A DNA stretch of 64,000 nt, from the NCBI GenBank assembly GCA_023512835.1, contig CM042089.1:53749427-53813426 (forward strand), in the 5' to 3' direction. This document shows, piece by piece, positions 22,700-35,375 of the stretch (the first letter of the stretch is position 1; each line of letters begins with the position of its first letter). The position numbers and the translations under genes were made by a program. The DNA is from Taxillus chinensis (Eukaryota > Streptophyta > Magnoliopsida > Santalales > Loranthaceae). The notes beneath the pieces were generated by a model. The model searched no databases. It was not told the DNA's origin and was given only the letters and a program-made list of their open reading frames with translations.

Positions 22700-25294
22700 A
22701 TGGATTCTAGTAGTGCAGCTCCAGCTCCCGAGCAAACTCCAATTCCTATTGAAGAACTTGAAGCCAGTCGTGTCCCAGAGGAAGGAGCGACTGGAGACCA
22801 GGAGCAGGAAGAACTGAGTACCAGCAGCAATAAGAAAGAACAAGAAGACTTCTATGATGTTTTGCCTGGCTTATCCTCCCAAGTACCTATGTGCACACCC
22901 ATGCGCTTTTCCAAATGGAAAGCGAGAATGAGAGCACACCTAGACATGCTCGACACCTATCTCTAGGAAACGATAAAGAACGGACCTTTCACACCAAAGA
23001 GTATGCAGAGAGGTCGGCTAATGACGAAAGACCCAGACAGTTGGTCTAAGGTGGAGCAGAGGAAAGTAAAGCTGGGCTTCAAGGCAAAAGCCATACTTTT
23101 CTCTGCACTCGATGATGACATGTTCACGGATGTGCAAGATCTTGAGACTGCTAAAGAGGTATGGGACAAGCTCTGTCTCATCTACGAAGGAGATGAGCAA
23201 ATACAGGACAACAAGATCTCCATGCTCAAACAAGAGTATGAAGCCTTCAGATGTGAACCGAAAGAGTCATTGGACAGTATCTACAAACGGTTCACCAGTC
23301 TGATTCAACGGATGAAGACTTACAACGTTGAGATCTCTCAAAAGGACAAAAATGACAAATTTCTGAGATCACTACCTTTGAGACTGCTGATAAAGACATT
23401 AGCCATCCGTCAGCTGAAGGAATGGAAGACTTGTGTCTTGGAAGCATTATACGGGGACCTCAAGACGTTTGAAATGCAAAAGGAAGAACTTGAGGCATTT
23501 GAGAGTCCTTCCAAGAAAAAGGAGAAGTCTGTTGCCTTTAAGGCTGCTGCTGAGCCACGGGAACCGTCTTCGGAAGAGGAAGAAGATGAAGCTGATGAAC
23601 TTGGCTCAGATAGTGCCTCAGATGAAGAAGTGGCATTTCTGATCAAGAAACTGCTGAAGAGAAGAGGGAACTACAGAAGGAAAGCAAGGCAGTCTTCCTC
23701 ATCTTTCTCTAAGGGAAAAGATAAGGACAAGTTGCAATGTTATCACTGCAACAAGCCCGGCCATTTCGCTGCTGACTATTATAAGCTGAAGAGGGAGAAA
23801 AAGGAGGCAGCTGAGCAGAAGAAGAAGACCAAAGGCTCCTTAAGCAGAAAGGATGACAAGAGGAAGAAGGCTCTTATCACCAACAAGTTTAATAGTGAAA
23901 CCGAGGAGGAAGAAGAGTCATCTGATGAGGAGAAGAAGGAAAAAGGTCTCATCTGTTTCATGGCTGACCATTCACCTCCCCTCAAGGTAAGAACTTGTGA
24001 ACAGCTCTACATTAAATATGAAGATACCTATAGAGCTCTTAAAGAAATGGAGGAACAATTTCTTCCTATGAAAGCTGACAAAGAAAGATACTATTCTAAA
24101 CTAGAATGGCTTTCATGTGAATATAGAGATTCTATAGATGATTATGAAAGAACAGAGAGAAGATTAAGGGCTCAAGTAAGTTAGATGAGAAGCACACACG
24201 ATGATCTTTTGGACAAAGCTGGTCAACTAAAATTAGCTAATAAAGACATCGATAGGCTTGAAAAGGAACTAGCTGAAACCAAAGCAGAACTGGAAAAGGA
24301 AAGACAAATCCGTCAAAAGTGGCAAGACTCTGCTGAGATTGCAGCCCACTTTAGGACTACTCTAGATGTTAAAAGTCTAGCCTTAGGTCTAGGTTTCTCT
24401 GAAGACCAAATAGCCAAGGCCCAGACTTACCCTGTTCAGACCAAGTGTCTTGCTGGCTTTATTCTTGTTGGCAGTGTGCTCGTTGAGTGTGGAAAGGAGG
24501 TACAAATGGCTGTTGCTAGTTCACCCAAACAAGTAACACCCGAACTTAAAGACCTAGGTACTGTTGCGTCTCAGGACAGTGATGCAGTAGTTGCTAAGAA
24601 AGAACTGAAAGCGGAACCTTCAGTCAACCTGTCCTCTACATCCCAATACAAGGGTAAGGGTGTAGTCATCTTAGAGACAAAACCAAGTAGACAAACTACA
24701 AAATTTGAGACTCGTTCATCCAGCAAGGCTGTTGCCTCTCAGCCTAAGTTTGTCTTTGAAGAAAGAGTTAAGCACGGTCTAGGATATGTGAGAAAACCTA
24801 GGAAACCTCTTAACACTCTAGCAAAACCCTTGAGACAGAGTGTTCAACCTAAACCTGTCACATGCCCCATCTGATGTGAAGTTGGACACCTCTCCTATCA
24901 GTGCAGATTCTACCCTGAGTATCTCATGAAGGAGATTGCCACAGAAATCAGGGTAAACCTTAAACAGCTTAATGTCACTAAAAATCTGCAGTGCAACAGT
25001 ATCTCTGATAGGAAGAAACACACCAGGCACACACAAGCTACCCATTCAAAAGACTTAAAGACCAAGCCTGTGAAGAAAGCTATCAAACTTGTGCCTATTA
25101 AAGCTACCAAAGATAACAATAAGAAAGGAAAACATGCTGAAAATCTTAAGACTAACCCTGCAAATGAATCTAATGAAGGATCACCAAGATTAGCACGGAA
25201 AGTTAAATTTGCCACTTCTTATTGGAAACCTAAATTGTCAACTGCAGCTTTCACTTACCCAAAGCCTAATCTTAATTGGGCCCCCAAGACTTAG
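22700..25294 (+). pseudogene. gag: Copia gag, copy 1, broken
   Basis: The ATG at 22700 starts MDSSSAAPAPEQ. A copia gag domain follows (about 22880-23480), then an acidic linker, a CCHC knuckle region (23738-23779), a Lys/Glu-rich tract, a long coiled coil (about 24000-24330) and a second CCHC-like knuckle (24865-24910). In the first knuckle the last Cys codon reads TAT (Tyr, 23777-23779), while copy 2 keeps Cys. The second knuckle is cut by TGA at 24872-24874, where copy 2 has Cys. Further stops are TAG at 22964-22966 (copy 2 Trp) and TAG at 24182-24184 (copy 2 Glu). The final TAG at 25292-25294 is shared with copy 2. The coiled-coil extension with two knuckles is typical of SIRE-like gags. 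Confidence 0.9.
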
Positions 25295-25478
25295 TTGCTC
25301 GTTGTGCAGGAACAGGTACCTGAAGTGAAAGCAGCCACCGGAAACAAAAGATTAATTCCAGCCAGTGGTGTCTTGATAGTGCCTGTTCTGTGCACATGAC
25401 AGATGATGCAGCTCTATTGAATGAGGTAAGAGAGGTTGCAGCTTCATCTGTCACTTTTGGGGACAATAAAAAGGTAAG

Positions 25479-26888
25479 TGATGGTCCCTTGGAGCCTAGA
25501 GGGGGGGGGGGTGAATAGGCTCTTATCGAAACTCTTTTTATTCTCTTATGACACAAACACTTATCTAGTTAAGTGATAGAATCATCGAGGAAGATAACCA
25601 GATAGTGGAAGTATTTTGTTTTATTATCAAAAGATAAATACAACAAAATAGAAGCAAGACTCTCTTACACTCTGTTTACAAAAGGATTCACACACTAGCC
25701 TATTATGTCTTTGAACTCTTGTGCATACACAGGATTGATTCAGGCTCGCTCGCACGCATCCTCTCTTTTTTTTTTTTTTTTGCAAATGTACAAGCATGAA
25801 TATTTATACAAAAACATTCCTAAAGGACAACCTTGGAACTTGTAGTTCCGGAATGCGTTCAGCACTAACTATTCCTCGGTAATCTCTCTGCCTTGACTGC
25901 TGTGGTTTGTGGAGCTCAAGATCTTAGGTTTGAAGAGTATAAGTGCCTTTGTAAGTTCCCAAGTATAATTAAAGTTATGTCCACATATTCGGGTGATCCA
26001 CGTGTAAGATTCTTCAGGTTCTCAACGAGTTTGTCTTACATTGGGACACCACGAGTTGATAACTTTAAATGCGGTAAGTTGAAGTAGCATCTTCTTGGTC
26101 CGGTGTAATTTTCCTTACTCCGTTGCTAATGAAGCTCGGAACCTTACTCCGTATCTATTTGGTATTGGAATCCTTAGTCCGTGTCAGCGCTTCCTTACTC
26201 CGTGTGAATGAGAAGGTCGGAGTGCTTATTCCGTATCAGCGCTTCCTTACTCCGCATGTAAGTTCCTTACTCCGTATGTAAGTTCCTTACTCCGTACGAG
26301 TCTAAAGGATCGGATGACTTACTCTGTACTAGCACATCCTTACTCCGCATGAGTGAGTGGTCCGGATTCCTTACTCCGCATCTGATTTCCTTACTCCGTG
26401 CGAATAAAGACTCGGGTCCTTATTCCGCATCAGTACTTCCTTACTCCGTATGTATGAATGACTCGGATGCCTTACTCCGTGTCTTCTTTACTTTAGTTCA
26501 CTTGAGTGGAAGACTTAACTTTTTAGCTCCATGTCGAATCTTTTATTTCGTGCGACCTTGTAGACCAAGATTCTTACTCTGCATCAGTTTGACTTAGTCC
26601 GTTTGAGATATTAAGAGCAGGTTCCGTAATCCGTAGCTTTTAAGTTCTTAGTCCGCACGAATGTTCCTTATTCTGTATGTATTGGTGACTTGGTTATTTA
26701 CCAAGTGTTTGACGACACTCACTCTTGTCCGGATCAAGATTATGTATCCTGTCCTTAGCTTTGCTCTCACGAGTGTATCTCCGGATTAATAACATATCTT
26801 CTGCAATGATCAAAGAAACACAAAAGATCTCAAATCAAATTACATAGGGCTTTATCAGCATAATCCAAATTCTGGGCTTGATTTAACA
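25479..26888 (-). mobile_element. Solo LTR of a SIRE-like copia family, minus strand (copy A)
   Basis: The 1410-bp insert starts TGATGGTCCC and ends TTTAACA, flanked by GTAAG on both sides (25474-25478, 26889-26893). On the minus strand it runs TGTTAAATCAAGCCC to TTCACCCC, poly-C, TCTAGGCTCC, GGGACCATCA. This matches the architecture of the host copia LTR end (TTCACC, poly-C, TCTAGACTC, GGGACCTACA), so the two are related families. A sister copy lies at 51012-52350. No coding sequence. It holds an array of CCTTACTCCG motifs (26100-26480) and a 16-T run near 25770. Confidence 0.9.
26100..26720 (-). repeat. CCTTACTCCG motif array in solo LTR A
   Basis: About 15 close copies of CCTTACTCCG spaced 15-45 bases apart, usually followed by (T/C)(A/G)TGTAAG or GTATC-like variants. 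The pattern is irregular, not a strict tandem repeat. The same field occurs in copy B. Confidence 0.75.
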
Positions 26889-29548
26889 GTAAGATTGTTG
26901 GTAAGGGTACTCTCTCTAATGGTTCTGTGTCCATTCAGAATGTATCTGTTGTTCAAGGTCTTAAACATAACCTGTTGAGCATAAGTCAATTGTGTGACAA
27001 GGGTTATGAAGTTTTGTTCATTAAACACACCTGCACAGTTATGGACCCTGTCTCCAAAGAGGTGAAACTAAATGGGCATAGACAAGGTAATGTCTACAAG
27101 TTGGTCTTTGGTAATGCTCAATCTGATGAACCAATTTGTTTTCTGTCCAAAGCTTCACCTGACATTAGTTGGTTGTGGCATAAGAGATTTGGCCATTTAA
27201 ACTTCAAGACTATGTCTAAACTGGCATCTCTGGACTTGGTTGAGGGCTTACCCAAGCATGTTTATGAAAAAGAACACCCGTGTAGGGATTGTCATCTGGG
27301 TAAGCAGGTTAAACATTCTTTTAAGAGTGTAGATAAAACCTCAATCACACAACCACTTGAACTTCTGTACATGGACCTATGTGGACCAATAAATGTGTCT
27401 TCCCTATCTAGTGCACGATACTTTCTTGTAGTAGTAGATGACTATACCAGATACACATAGGTCATGTTTCTCAAAAACAAAACTGAAACATTTGAGAATC
27501 TTGTTGAACTCTTCAATTGGGTCACAAATGTTAAGAGTCTCTCTATTAAGTACATTCATAGCAATCATGGCAAGGAATTTGAATTTTCTGATATGTTAGA
27601 GTTTTGTACTAAACATGGTATCCAGCATAATTTCTCAGCACCAAGAACTCCACAACAAAATGGAGTAGCTGAAAGAAAGAATCGAACATTAGTTGAAGCA
27701 GCTAGAACCATGTTAACAGGAGCTCAGTTCCCAAAATCCCTATGGGCTGAAGCTGTTGCCACTGCTTGTTATGTACAAAACAGAACTCTAATTAACAAAT
27801 GAGCCATGAAAACACCCTATGAGTTATGGAAGGGAAGGAGACCAAACATTGGTCACCTAAGGATCTTCGGGTGTACTTGCTACATTCTAAACAATGGCAA
27901 GGATTACTTGAACAAGTTTGATAATAAATCAGATGATGGATATCTTGTTGGATATTCCATGACTAGCAAGGCTTATCGTGTATTTAATAGAAGAACCAAA
28001 GTTGTTGAAGAGTCTATTCATGTTTCTTTTGATGAGACTAACCATGGAATGCAGAAAGGAGACACAAATGTAAATGAAGTGCAGGACACTGTCATTATAG
28101 AAGACCAAGACATAGATAATCCCACTACAACAGAGACAAGGGAAGATGCACCCGAACCTGATGAACACAGAGCTGAACCGGTTGTTGAGGAACCAAGTCA
28201 AAAATCAGCAGAAAACCATGAATTTAACATTCAACCTGTTCAGACTCAGCCACTTTTATCAGCCCAAGAACCTGACATTGAGCAATTGGGCATTCATCAT
28301 GAAGAAAGAGAATACCTTCCAAAGATAAGAAGAAGGTTAAAGGACCACCCTTCTGAACTGATAATTGGAGATCCAGCTGCACGAGTTAAAACAAGGGCTG
28401 CCACACTTCATGAAAATCTGTATATGTGCTTCCTATCACAAGTGGAGCCAAAATCAGTTGACGATGCAGTTTAGGATCACCATTGGATTGATGCAATGCA
28501 AGAAGAATTAATTCAGTTCAAAAGACAGAAAGTATGGGAGTTGGTCAACAGGCCTAGATCACAGCAAGTCATTGGCGTGAAATGGATTTTCAGAAACAAA
28601 CTTGATGCTGATGGTGTTGTAATCAGAAATAAGGCCAGACTAGTTGCAAAAGGATACAGACAAGAAGAAGGAATCGACTATGATGAAACCTTTGCACCAG
28701 TTGCTAGACTGGAGGCCATTCACATGTTCTTAGCATATGCAGCATTCAAGGACTTCAAAGTTTATCAGATGGATGTCAAGAGTGCTTTCTTGAATGGAGA
28801 CCTCCAAGAAGAAGTCTATGTTGAACAACCTCCCGGATTTCTGGAGCCAAACCAAGAGCACAAGGTATACAAACTGAAAAAGGCTCTTTATGGACTAAAA
28901 CAAGCTCCCAGAGCGTGGTATGAAACATTGTCAGAGTTTCTGATCAAAAATAAGTTCAGAAAAGGTAAAATTGACCCCACACTATTTCTCAAGGAAGGAA
29001 AAGGATCACTCTTGATAGTCCAAATCTATGTGGATGACATCATATTCGAATCAAGGGACAAAAAGCAATGTGAAGACTTCTCTCATCTAATGAAAAGTGA
29101 ATATGAAATGAGTATGATAGGAGAACTCTCATTCTTCCTTGGATTGGAGGTCAAGCAATTAGAGGATGGGATCTTTATCAGTCAAACGAAATATACAAAG
29201 GAGATTCTGAAGAAGTTTAAGATGACTGATGTGACACACATGAAAACTCCCATTCCTACAAACGCCAAACTGGATATGGATAAAGCAGGGAAGGAGGTGG
29301 ATATCTCAGAATATAGAAGCATGATTGGATCCTTGCTGTATCTGACAGCAAGCAGACCTGACATAATGTTTGCAACATGTATCTATGCCAGATACTAAGC
29401 TAATCCCAAAGAATCCCACTTGTCACATGTCAAGAGGATCATACGGTATCTGAAGGGAACTGAGAATTTGGGACTATGGTATCCAAAAGGGTCTAACTTC
29501 AAATTGAGAGGATATTCAGATGTAAACTTTGCCGGATGCAGGACCCTA

Positions 29549-32152
29549 ATGGCCGACATGGATTCCAGCAGTGCAGCTCCAGCTCCCGAGCAAGCTCTAG
29601 TTCTTGTTGAGGAACTTGAAGCCAATCGTGTTCCAGAGGAAGGAGCGACTGGAGACCAGGAGCAGGAAGAACTGAGTACTAGTTGCAATAAGAAAGAACA
29701 AGAAGACTTCTATAATGTTTTGCCAGGCTCATCCTCCCAAGTACCTATGTGCATACTCGTGCGTTTTTCCAAATGGAAAGCGAGAATGAGAGCACACCTA
29801 GACATGCTCGACACCTATCTCTGGGAAACAATAAACAACGAACCTTTCACCCCGAAGAGTATGCAGAGAGGTCGGCTAATGACGAAAGACCCAGATAGTT
29901 GGTCTAAGGTGGAGTAGAGGAAAGTAAAGCTCGGCTTCAAGGCAAAAGCCATACTTTTCTCTGCACTCGATGATGACATGTTCACGGATGTGCAGGATCT
30001 TGAGACTGCTAAAGAGGTATGGGACAAGCTCTGTCTCATCTACGAAGGAGATAAGCAAATACAGGACAACAAGATCTCCATGCTCAAATAAGAGTATGAA
30101 GCCTTCAGATTTGAACCAAAAGAGTCATTGGACAGTATCTATAAATGGTTCACAGGTCTAATTCAACGGATGAAGACTTACAACGTTGAGATCTCTCAGA
30201 AGGACAAAAATGACAAATTTCTGAGATCTCTACCCTTGAGACTGCTGATAAAGACATCAACCATCCGTCAGCTAAAGAAATGGAAGACGTGTGCCTTGGA
30301 AGCATTATATGGGGACCTCAAGACATTTGAAATGCAAAAAGAAAAGCTTGAGACATTTGAGAACCCTTCCAAGAAAAAGGAGAAGTCTGTTGCCTTTAAG
30401 GCTGCTGCTGAACCACGGGAACCATTTTCAAAAGAGGAAGAAGATGAAGCTAATGAACTTGGCTCAGATAGTGCCTCAGATGAAGAAGTGGCATTTCTGA
30501 TCAAGAAACTGCTGAAGAGAAGGGGCAACTACAGAAGAAAAGCAAGGCAGTCTTCCTCGTCTTTCTCTAAGGGAAAAGATAAGGACAAGTTGCAATGCTA
30601 TCACTGCAACAAGCCCGGCCACTTCGCTGCTGACTGTTATAAGTTGAAGAGGGAGAAAAAGGAGGCAGCTGAGCAGAAGAAGAAGACCAAAGGCTCCTCA
30701 AGCAGAAAGGATGACAAGAGGAAGAAGGCTCTTGTCACTAACAAGTTTAATAGTGAAATTGAGGAGGAAGAAGAATCATCTGATGAGGAGAAGAAGGAAA
30801 AAGGTCTTATCTGCTTTATGGCTGACCATTCATCTCCCCTCAAGGTATGAACTTATGAACAGCTCTACATTGAATATGAAGATACCTATAGAGCTCTTAA
30901 AGAAATAGAGGAACAACTTCTTCCTATGAAAGCTGACAAAGAAAGATACTATTCTAAACTGGAACGGCTTTCATGTGAATATAGAGACTCTATAGATGAT
31001 TATGAAATAACAGAGAGAAGATTAATAGCTGAAGTGAGTGAGATAAGAAGCACACACGATGATCTTTTGGATAAAGCTGGTCAACTAAAAATGGCTAATA
31101 AAGACATTGATAGGCTTGAAAAGGAACTAGCTGAAACAAAAACAGAACTGGAAAAAGAAAGACAAATCAGGAAAAAGTGGCAAGACTCTGCTGAGATTGC
31201 AGCCCACTTTAGGACTACTCCAGATGTTAAAGGTCTAGCTTTAGGTTTAGGTTTCTCTGAAGACCAAATAGCCAAGGCCCAGACTTACCCTGTACAGACC
31301 AAGTGTCTTGCTGGCTTTGTTCCTGCTGGCAGTGTGCTCGTTGAGTGTGGAAAGGAGGTATCCATGGCTGTTGCTAGTTCACCCAAACCAGTAACACCCG
31401 AACTCAAAGACCTGGGTACTGTTGCATCTCAGGATAGTGATGCAGTGGTTGCTAAGAAAGAACTCAAAGCTGAACCTTTAGTCAACCTGTCCTCTACATC
31501 CCAATGCAAGGGTAAGGGTGTAGTTATCTCAGAGACAAAACCAAGTAGACACACTACTACATTTGAGACTGGTTCATCCAGCAAGGCTGATGCCTTCCAG
31601 CCTAAGTTTGTCTCTAATGGAAGAGTTAAGAACAGTCTAGGATATGTGAGAAAACCTAGGAAACCTCTTAATACTCCAGCAAAATCCTTGAGACAGAGTG
31701 TTCAACCTAATCCTGTCACATGCCCCATCTGCTGTGAAGTTGGACACCTCTCCTATCAGTGCAGATTCTACCCTGAGTATCTTATGAAGGAGATTGCCAC
31801 AGAAATCAGGGTAAACCTTAAATAGCTTACTTTCACTAAAAATCTGCAGTGCAACAACAACTCTGATAGGAAGAAACATACCAGGCACATACAGGCTACC
31901 CATTCAAAAGACTTAAAGACCAAGCCTGTGAAGAAAACTGTCAAACCTGTGCCTACTAAAGCTGCCAAAGATAACAATAAGGAAGAAAAACGTGCTGAAG
32001 CTCTAAAGACTAACCCTGCTAATAAATCTAATGAAGGATCACCAAGATTAGCATGGAAAGTTAAATCTGCCCTTTCTTATTGGAAACCTAAATTGTCAAC
32101 TGCAGCTTTCACTTACCCAAAGCCCAATCATAATTGGGCCCCCAAGACTTAG
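29549..32152 (+). pseudogene. gag: Copia gag, copy 2, broken
   Basis: The ATG at 29549 lies nine bases upstream of the ATG matching the copy 1 start. The frame is already open from the RNase H of copy 1, so a fused product across the junction is possible. The domain order is as in copy 1. The first CCHC knuckle is intact here, and the second also keeps its four ligands (about 31720-31770). Private stops: TAG 29915 (CAG in copy 1), TAA 30089 (CAA), TGA 30848 and TAG 31823 (CAG). The TAG at 32150-32152 is shared with copy 1. All pieces stay in one frame. Identity to copy 1 is roughly 95 percent by eye. Confidence 0.9.
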
Positions 32153-35100
32153 TTGCTCATTATGCAGGAACAGGTACCTGAAGCTGAAAGCAGCCACCGG
32201 AAACAAAAGATCAATTCCAACCAATGGTATCTTGATAGTGCCTGTTCTGTGCACATGACAGATGATGCCTCTCTATTGAGTGAGGTAAGGGAGGTTGCAG
32301 CTTCATCTGTCACTTTCGGGGACAATAAAAAGGGTAAGATTCTTGGTAAGGGTACTCTCTCTAATGGTTCTGTTTCAATTCAGAATGTATCTGTTGTTCA
32401 AGGTCTTAAACATAACTTGTTGAGCATAAGTCAATTGTGTGACAAGGGTTATAAAGTTTTGTTCACTAAACACACCTGCACAGTTATGGACCCTGTCTCC
32501 AAAGAGGTGAAGCTAAATGGGCATAGACAAGGCAATGTCTACAAGTTGGTCTTTGGTAATGCTCAATCTACTAAACCAATTTGTTTTCTGTCCAAAGCTT
32601 CACCTGACATTAGTTGGTTGTGGCATAAGAGATTTGGCCATTTAAACTTTAAGATTATGTCTAAACTGGCATCTCTGGATTTGGTTGAGGGCTTACCCAA
32701 GCATGTTTATGAGAAAGAACACCCTTGTAGGGATTGTCAGTTGGGTAAGCAGGTTAAACATTCTTTTAAGAGTATAGATAAAACCTCAATTACACAACCA
32801 CTCGAACTTCTGCACATGGACCTATGTGGACCAATAAATGTGTCTTCCTTATCTGGTGCACGATACTTTCTTGCAGTAGTAAATGACTATACCAGATACA
32901 CATGGGTCATGTTTCTCAAAAACAAAACTAAAACATTTGAGAATCTTGTTAAACTCTTCAATTGGGTCACAAATGTTAAGAGTCTCTCTATTAAGTACAT
33001 TCGTAGCGATCATGGCAAGAAATTTGAATTTTCTGATATGTTAGAGTTTTGTACCGAACATGGTATCCAGCATAATTTCTCAGCACCAAGAACACCACAA
33101 CAAAATGGAGTGGCTGAAAGAAAGAATCGTACATTAGTTGAAGCAGCTAAAACCATTTTGACAGGAGCTCAGTTCCCAAAATCCCTATGGGCTGAAGCTG
33201 TTGCCACTGCTTGTTATGTACAAAACAGAACTCTAATAAACAAATGAGGCATGAAAACACCCTATAAGTTATGGAAGGGAAGGAGGCCAAACATTGGTCA
33301 CCTAAGGATCTTCGGGTGTACTTGCTACATTCTGAACAATGGCAAGGATTACTTGAACAAGTTTGATGCCAAATCAGATGATGGATATCTTGTTGGATAT
33401 TCCTTGACTAGCAAGGCATATCGTGTATTTAATAGAAGAACCAAAGTTGTTAAAGAGTCCATTCATGTTTTTTTTGATGAAATTAACCATGGAATGCAAA
33501 AAGGAGACCCAAATGTAAATGAAGTACAAGACATTGTCATTGTAGAAGACCAAGACACAGATAATCCCACTACAACAGAAACAATGGAAGATACACCTGA
33601 ACCTGATGAACATAGAGCTGAACCGGTTGCTGAGGAACCAAGTCAAAAATCAGCAGAAAACCATGAATCTAACATTCAACCTGTTCAGACTCTGCCACTT
33701 CTACCAGCCGAAGAACCTGACATTGAGCAATTGGGCATTCATCATGAAGAAAGAGAAGACCTTCCAAAGACAAGAAGAAGGTTAAAGGACCACCCTTCTG
33801 AACTGATAATTGGAGATCCTGCTGCACGAGTCAAAACAAGGGCTGCGACACTTCATGAAAATCTGTATATGTGCTTCCTATCACAAGTGGAGCCAAAATT
33901 AGTTGATGATGCAGTTCAGGATCACCATTGGATTGATGCGATGCAAGAAGAATTAAATCAGTTCAAAAGACAGAAAGTATGGGAGTTGGTCAACAAGCCC
34001 AGATCACAGCAAGTCATTAGCGTGAAATGGATCTTCAGAAACAAACTTGATGCTTATGGTGTTGTCATCAGAAACAAGGCCAGACTGGTTGCAAAAGGAT
34101 ACAGACAAGAAAAAGGAATCGACTATGATGAAACCTTTGCACCAGTTGCTAGACTGGAGGCCATTCACATGTTCTTAGCATATGCAGCATTCAAGGACTT
34201 CAAAGTTTATCAGATGGATGTCAAGAGTGCTTTCTTGAATGGAGACCTCCAAGAAGAAGTCTATGTTGAACAACCACCCGGATTTCTAGAGCCAAACCAA
34301 GAGCACAAGGTATAAAAACTGAAAAAGGCTCTTTATGGACTAAAACGAGCTCCCAGAGCATGGTATGAAACATTGTCAGAGTTTCTGATCAAAAATAAGT
34401 TCAGAAAAGGCAAAATTGACCCCACACTGTTTCTCAAGGAAGGAAAAGGGTCACCCTTGATAGTCCAAATTTATGTGGATGACATCATCTTCGGATCAAG
34501 GGACAAAAGGCAATGTGAAGACTTCTCCCATCTAATGAAAAGTGAATATGAAATGAGTATGATGGGAGAACTCTCATTCTTCCTTGGATTGGAGGTTAAG
34601 AAGTTGGAGGATGGTATTTTTATCAGTCAAACCAAATACACAAAGGAGATTCTGAAGAAGTTTAAGATGACTGATGTGACACACATGAAAACTCCCATTC
34701 CTACAAACGCCAAACTAGATATGGATGAAGCAGGCAAGGAAGTGGACATCTCAGAATACAGAAGCATGATTCGATCCTTGCTGTACCTGACAGCAAGCAG
34801 ACCTAACATAATGTTTGCAACATGCATCTGTGCCAGATACCAAGCTAATCCCAAGGAATCACACTTGTCACTTGTCAAGAGGATTATGCGGTATCTGAAG
34901 GGAACTGAGAATTTGGGACTATGGTATCCGAAAGAGTTTGATTTTAAACTAAGAGGATATTTAGATGCAGACTTTGCCGGAAGCAGGATTGATAGAAAGA
35001 GCACAAGTGGAACATGCCAAATTTTAGGCAACAGACTTGTATCCTGGTTTAGAAAGAAACAGAATTCAGTTTCAACCTCCACAATTGAAATTGAATATAT

Positions 35101-35375
35101 TCTTCTAGCAGAAGTTGTTGTGCTCAATTGCTTTGGATGGCCAGTCAACTATCAGATTATGGGTTTGACCTGAAGGCCGTTCCTTTGTATTGTGACAATA
35201 CAAGCACATTGAGGCCAGACATCACTTCATACGTGATCATGTGCTAAAGAAAGACATTTCTCTGAAGTATATATCCACTGATGATCAGCTTGCCGACATA
35301 TTCACCATACCACTGCAAAAAGCCAGGTTCAATGAACTTCTGACAAAACTTGGCATGTTAGATTTAAATTCATAA
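32153..35375 (+). pseudogene. pol: Copia pol, copy 2, broken
   Basis: The frame continues directly after the gag stop. The protease motif WYLDSACSVHM has Asp at 32234 and reads DSA, where copia proteases usually have DSG. The GAG-pre-integrase domain and integrase core follow, with Asp, Asp (SDHGK) and Glu (NGVAERKN) all present, then reverse transcriptase with YVDD at 34472-34483 and RNase H to the stop TAA at 35373. Breaks: TGA 33245 (shared with copy 1), TAA 34313, a one-base loss near 35112 that shifts the frame, and a deletion of roughly 40-45 bases after GACAATAC near 35200 that removes part of RNase H. The last 60 codons match copia pol ends. Confidence 0.92.

Larger units (their letters stand above)
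25295..29543 (+). pseudogene. pol: Copia pol, copy 1, broken, lacking most of RNase H
   Basis: The protease region (25380-25470) is frameshifted by a one-base deletion near 25325 and then split by a solo LTR (25479-26888). After it come the GAG-pre-integrase domain (about 27165-27330, HKRFGHLN and CRDCHLGK), the integrase core (27370-27780), reverse transcriptase (28500-29240, YVDD at 29027-29038) and the start of RNase H. In the integrase the second catalytic Asp codon reads AAT (27563-27565), so the DDE triad is lost. Stops: TAG 27458, TGA 27800 (shared with copy 2), TAG 28472, TAA 29396. It ends in RNase H at GCAGGA (29543) and runs in frame into the gag leader of copy 2. RNase H beyond this point is missing. 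Confidence 0.92.
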
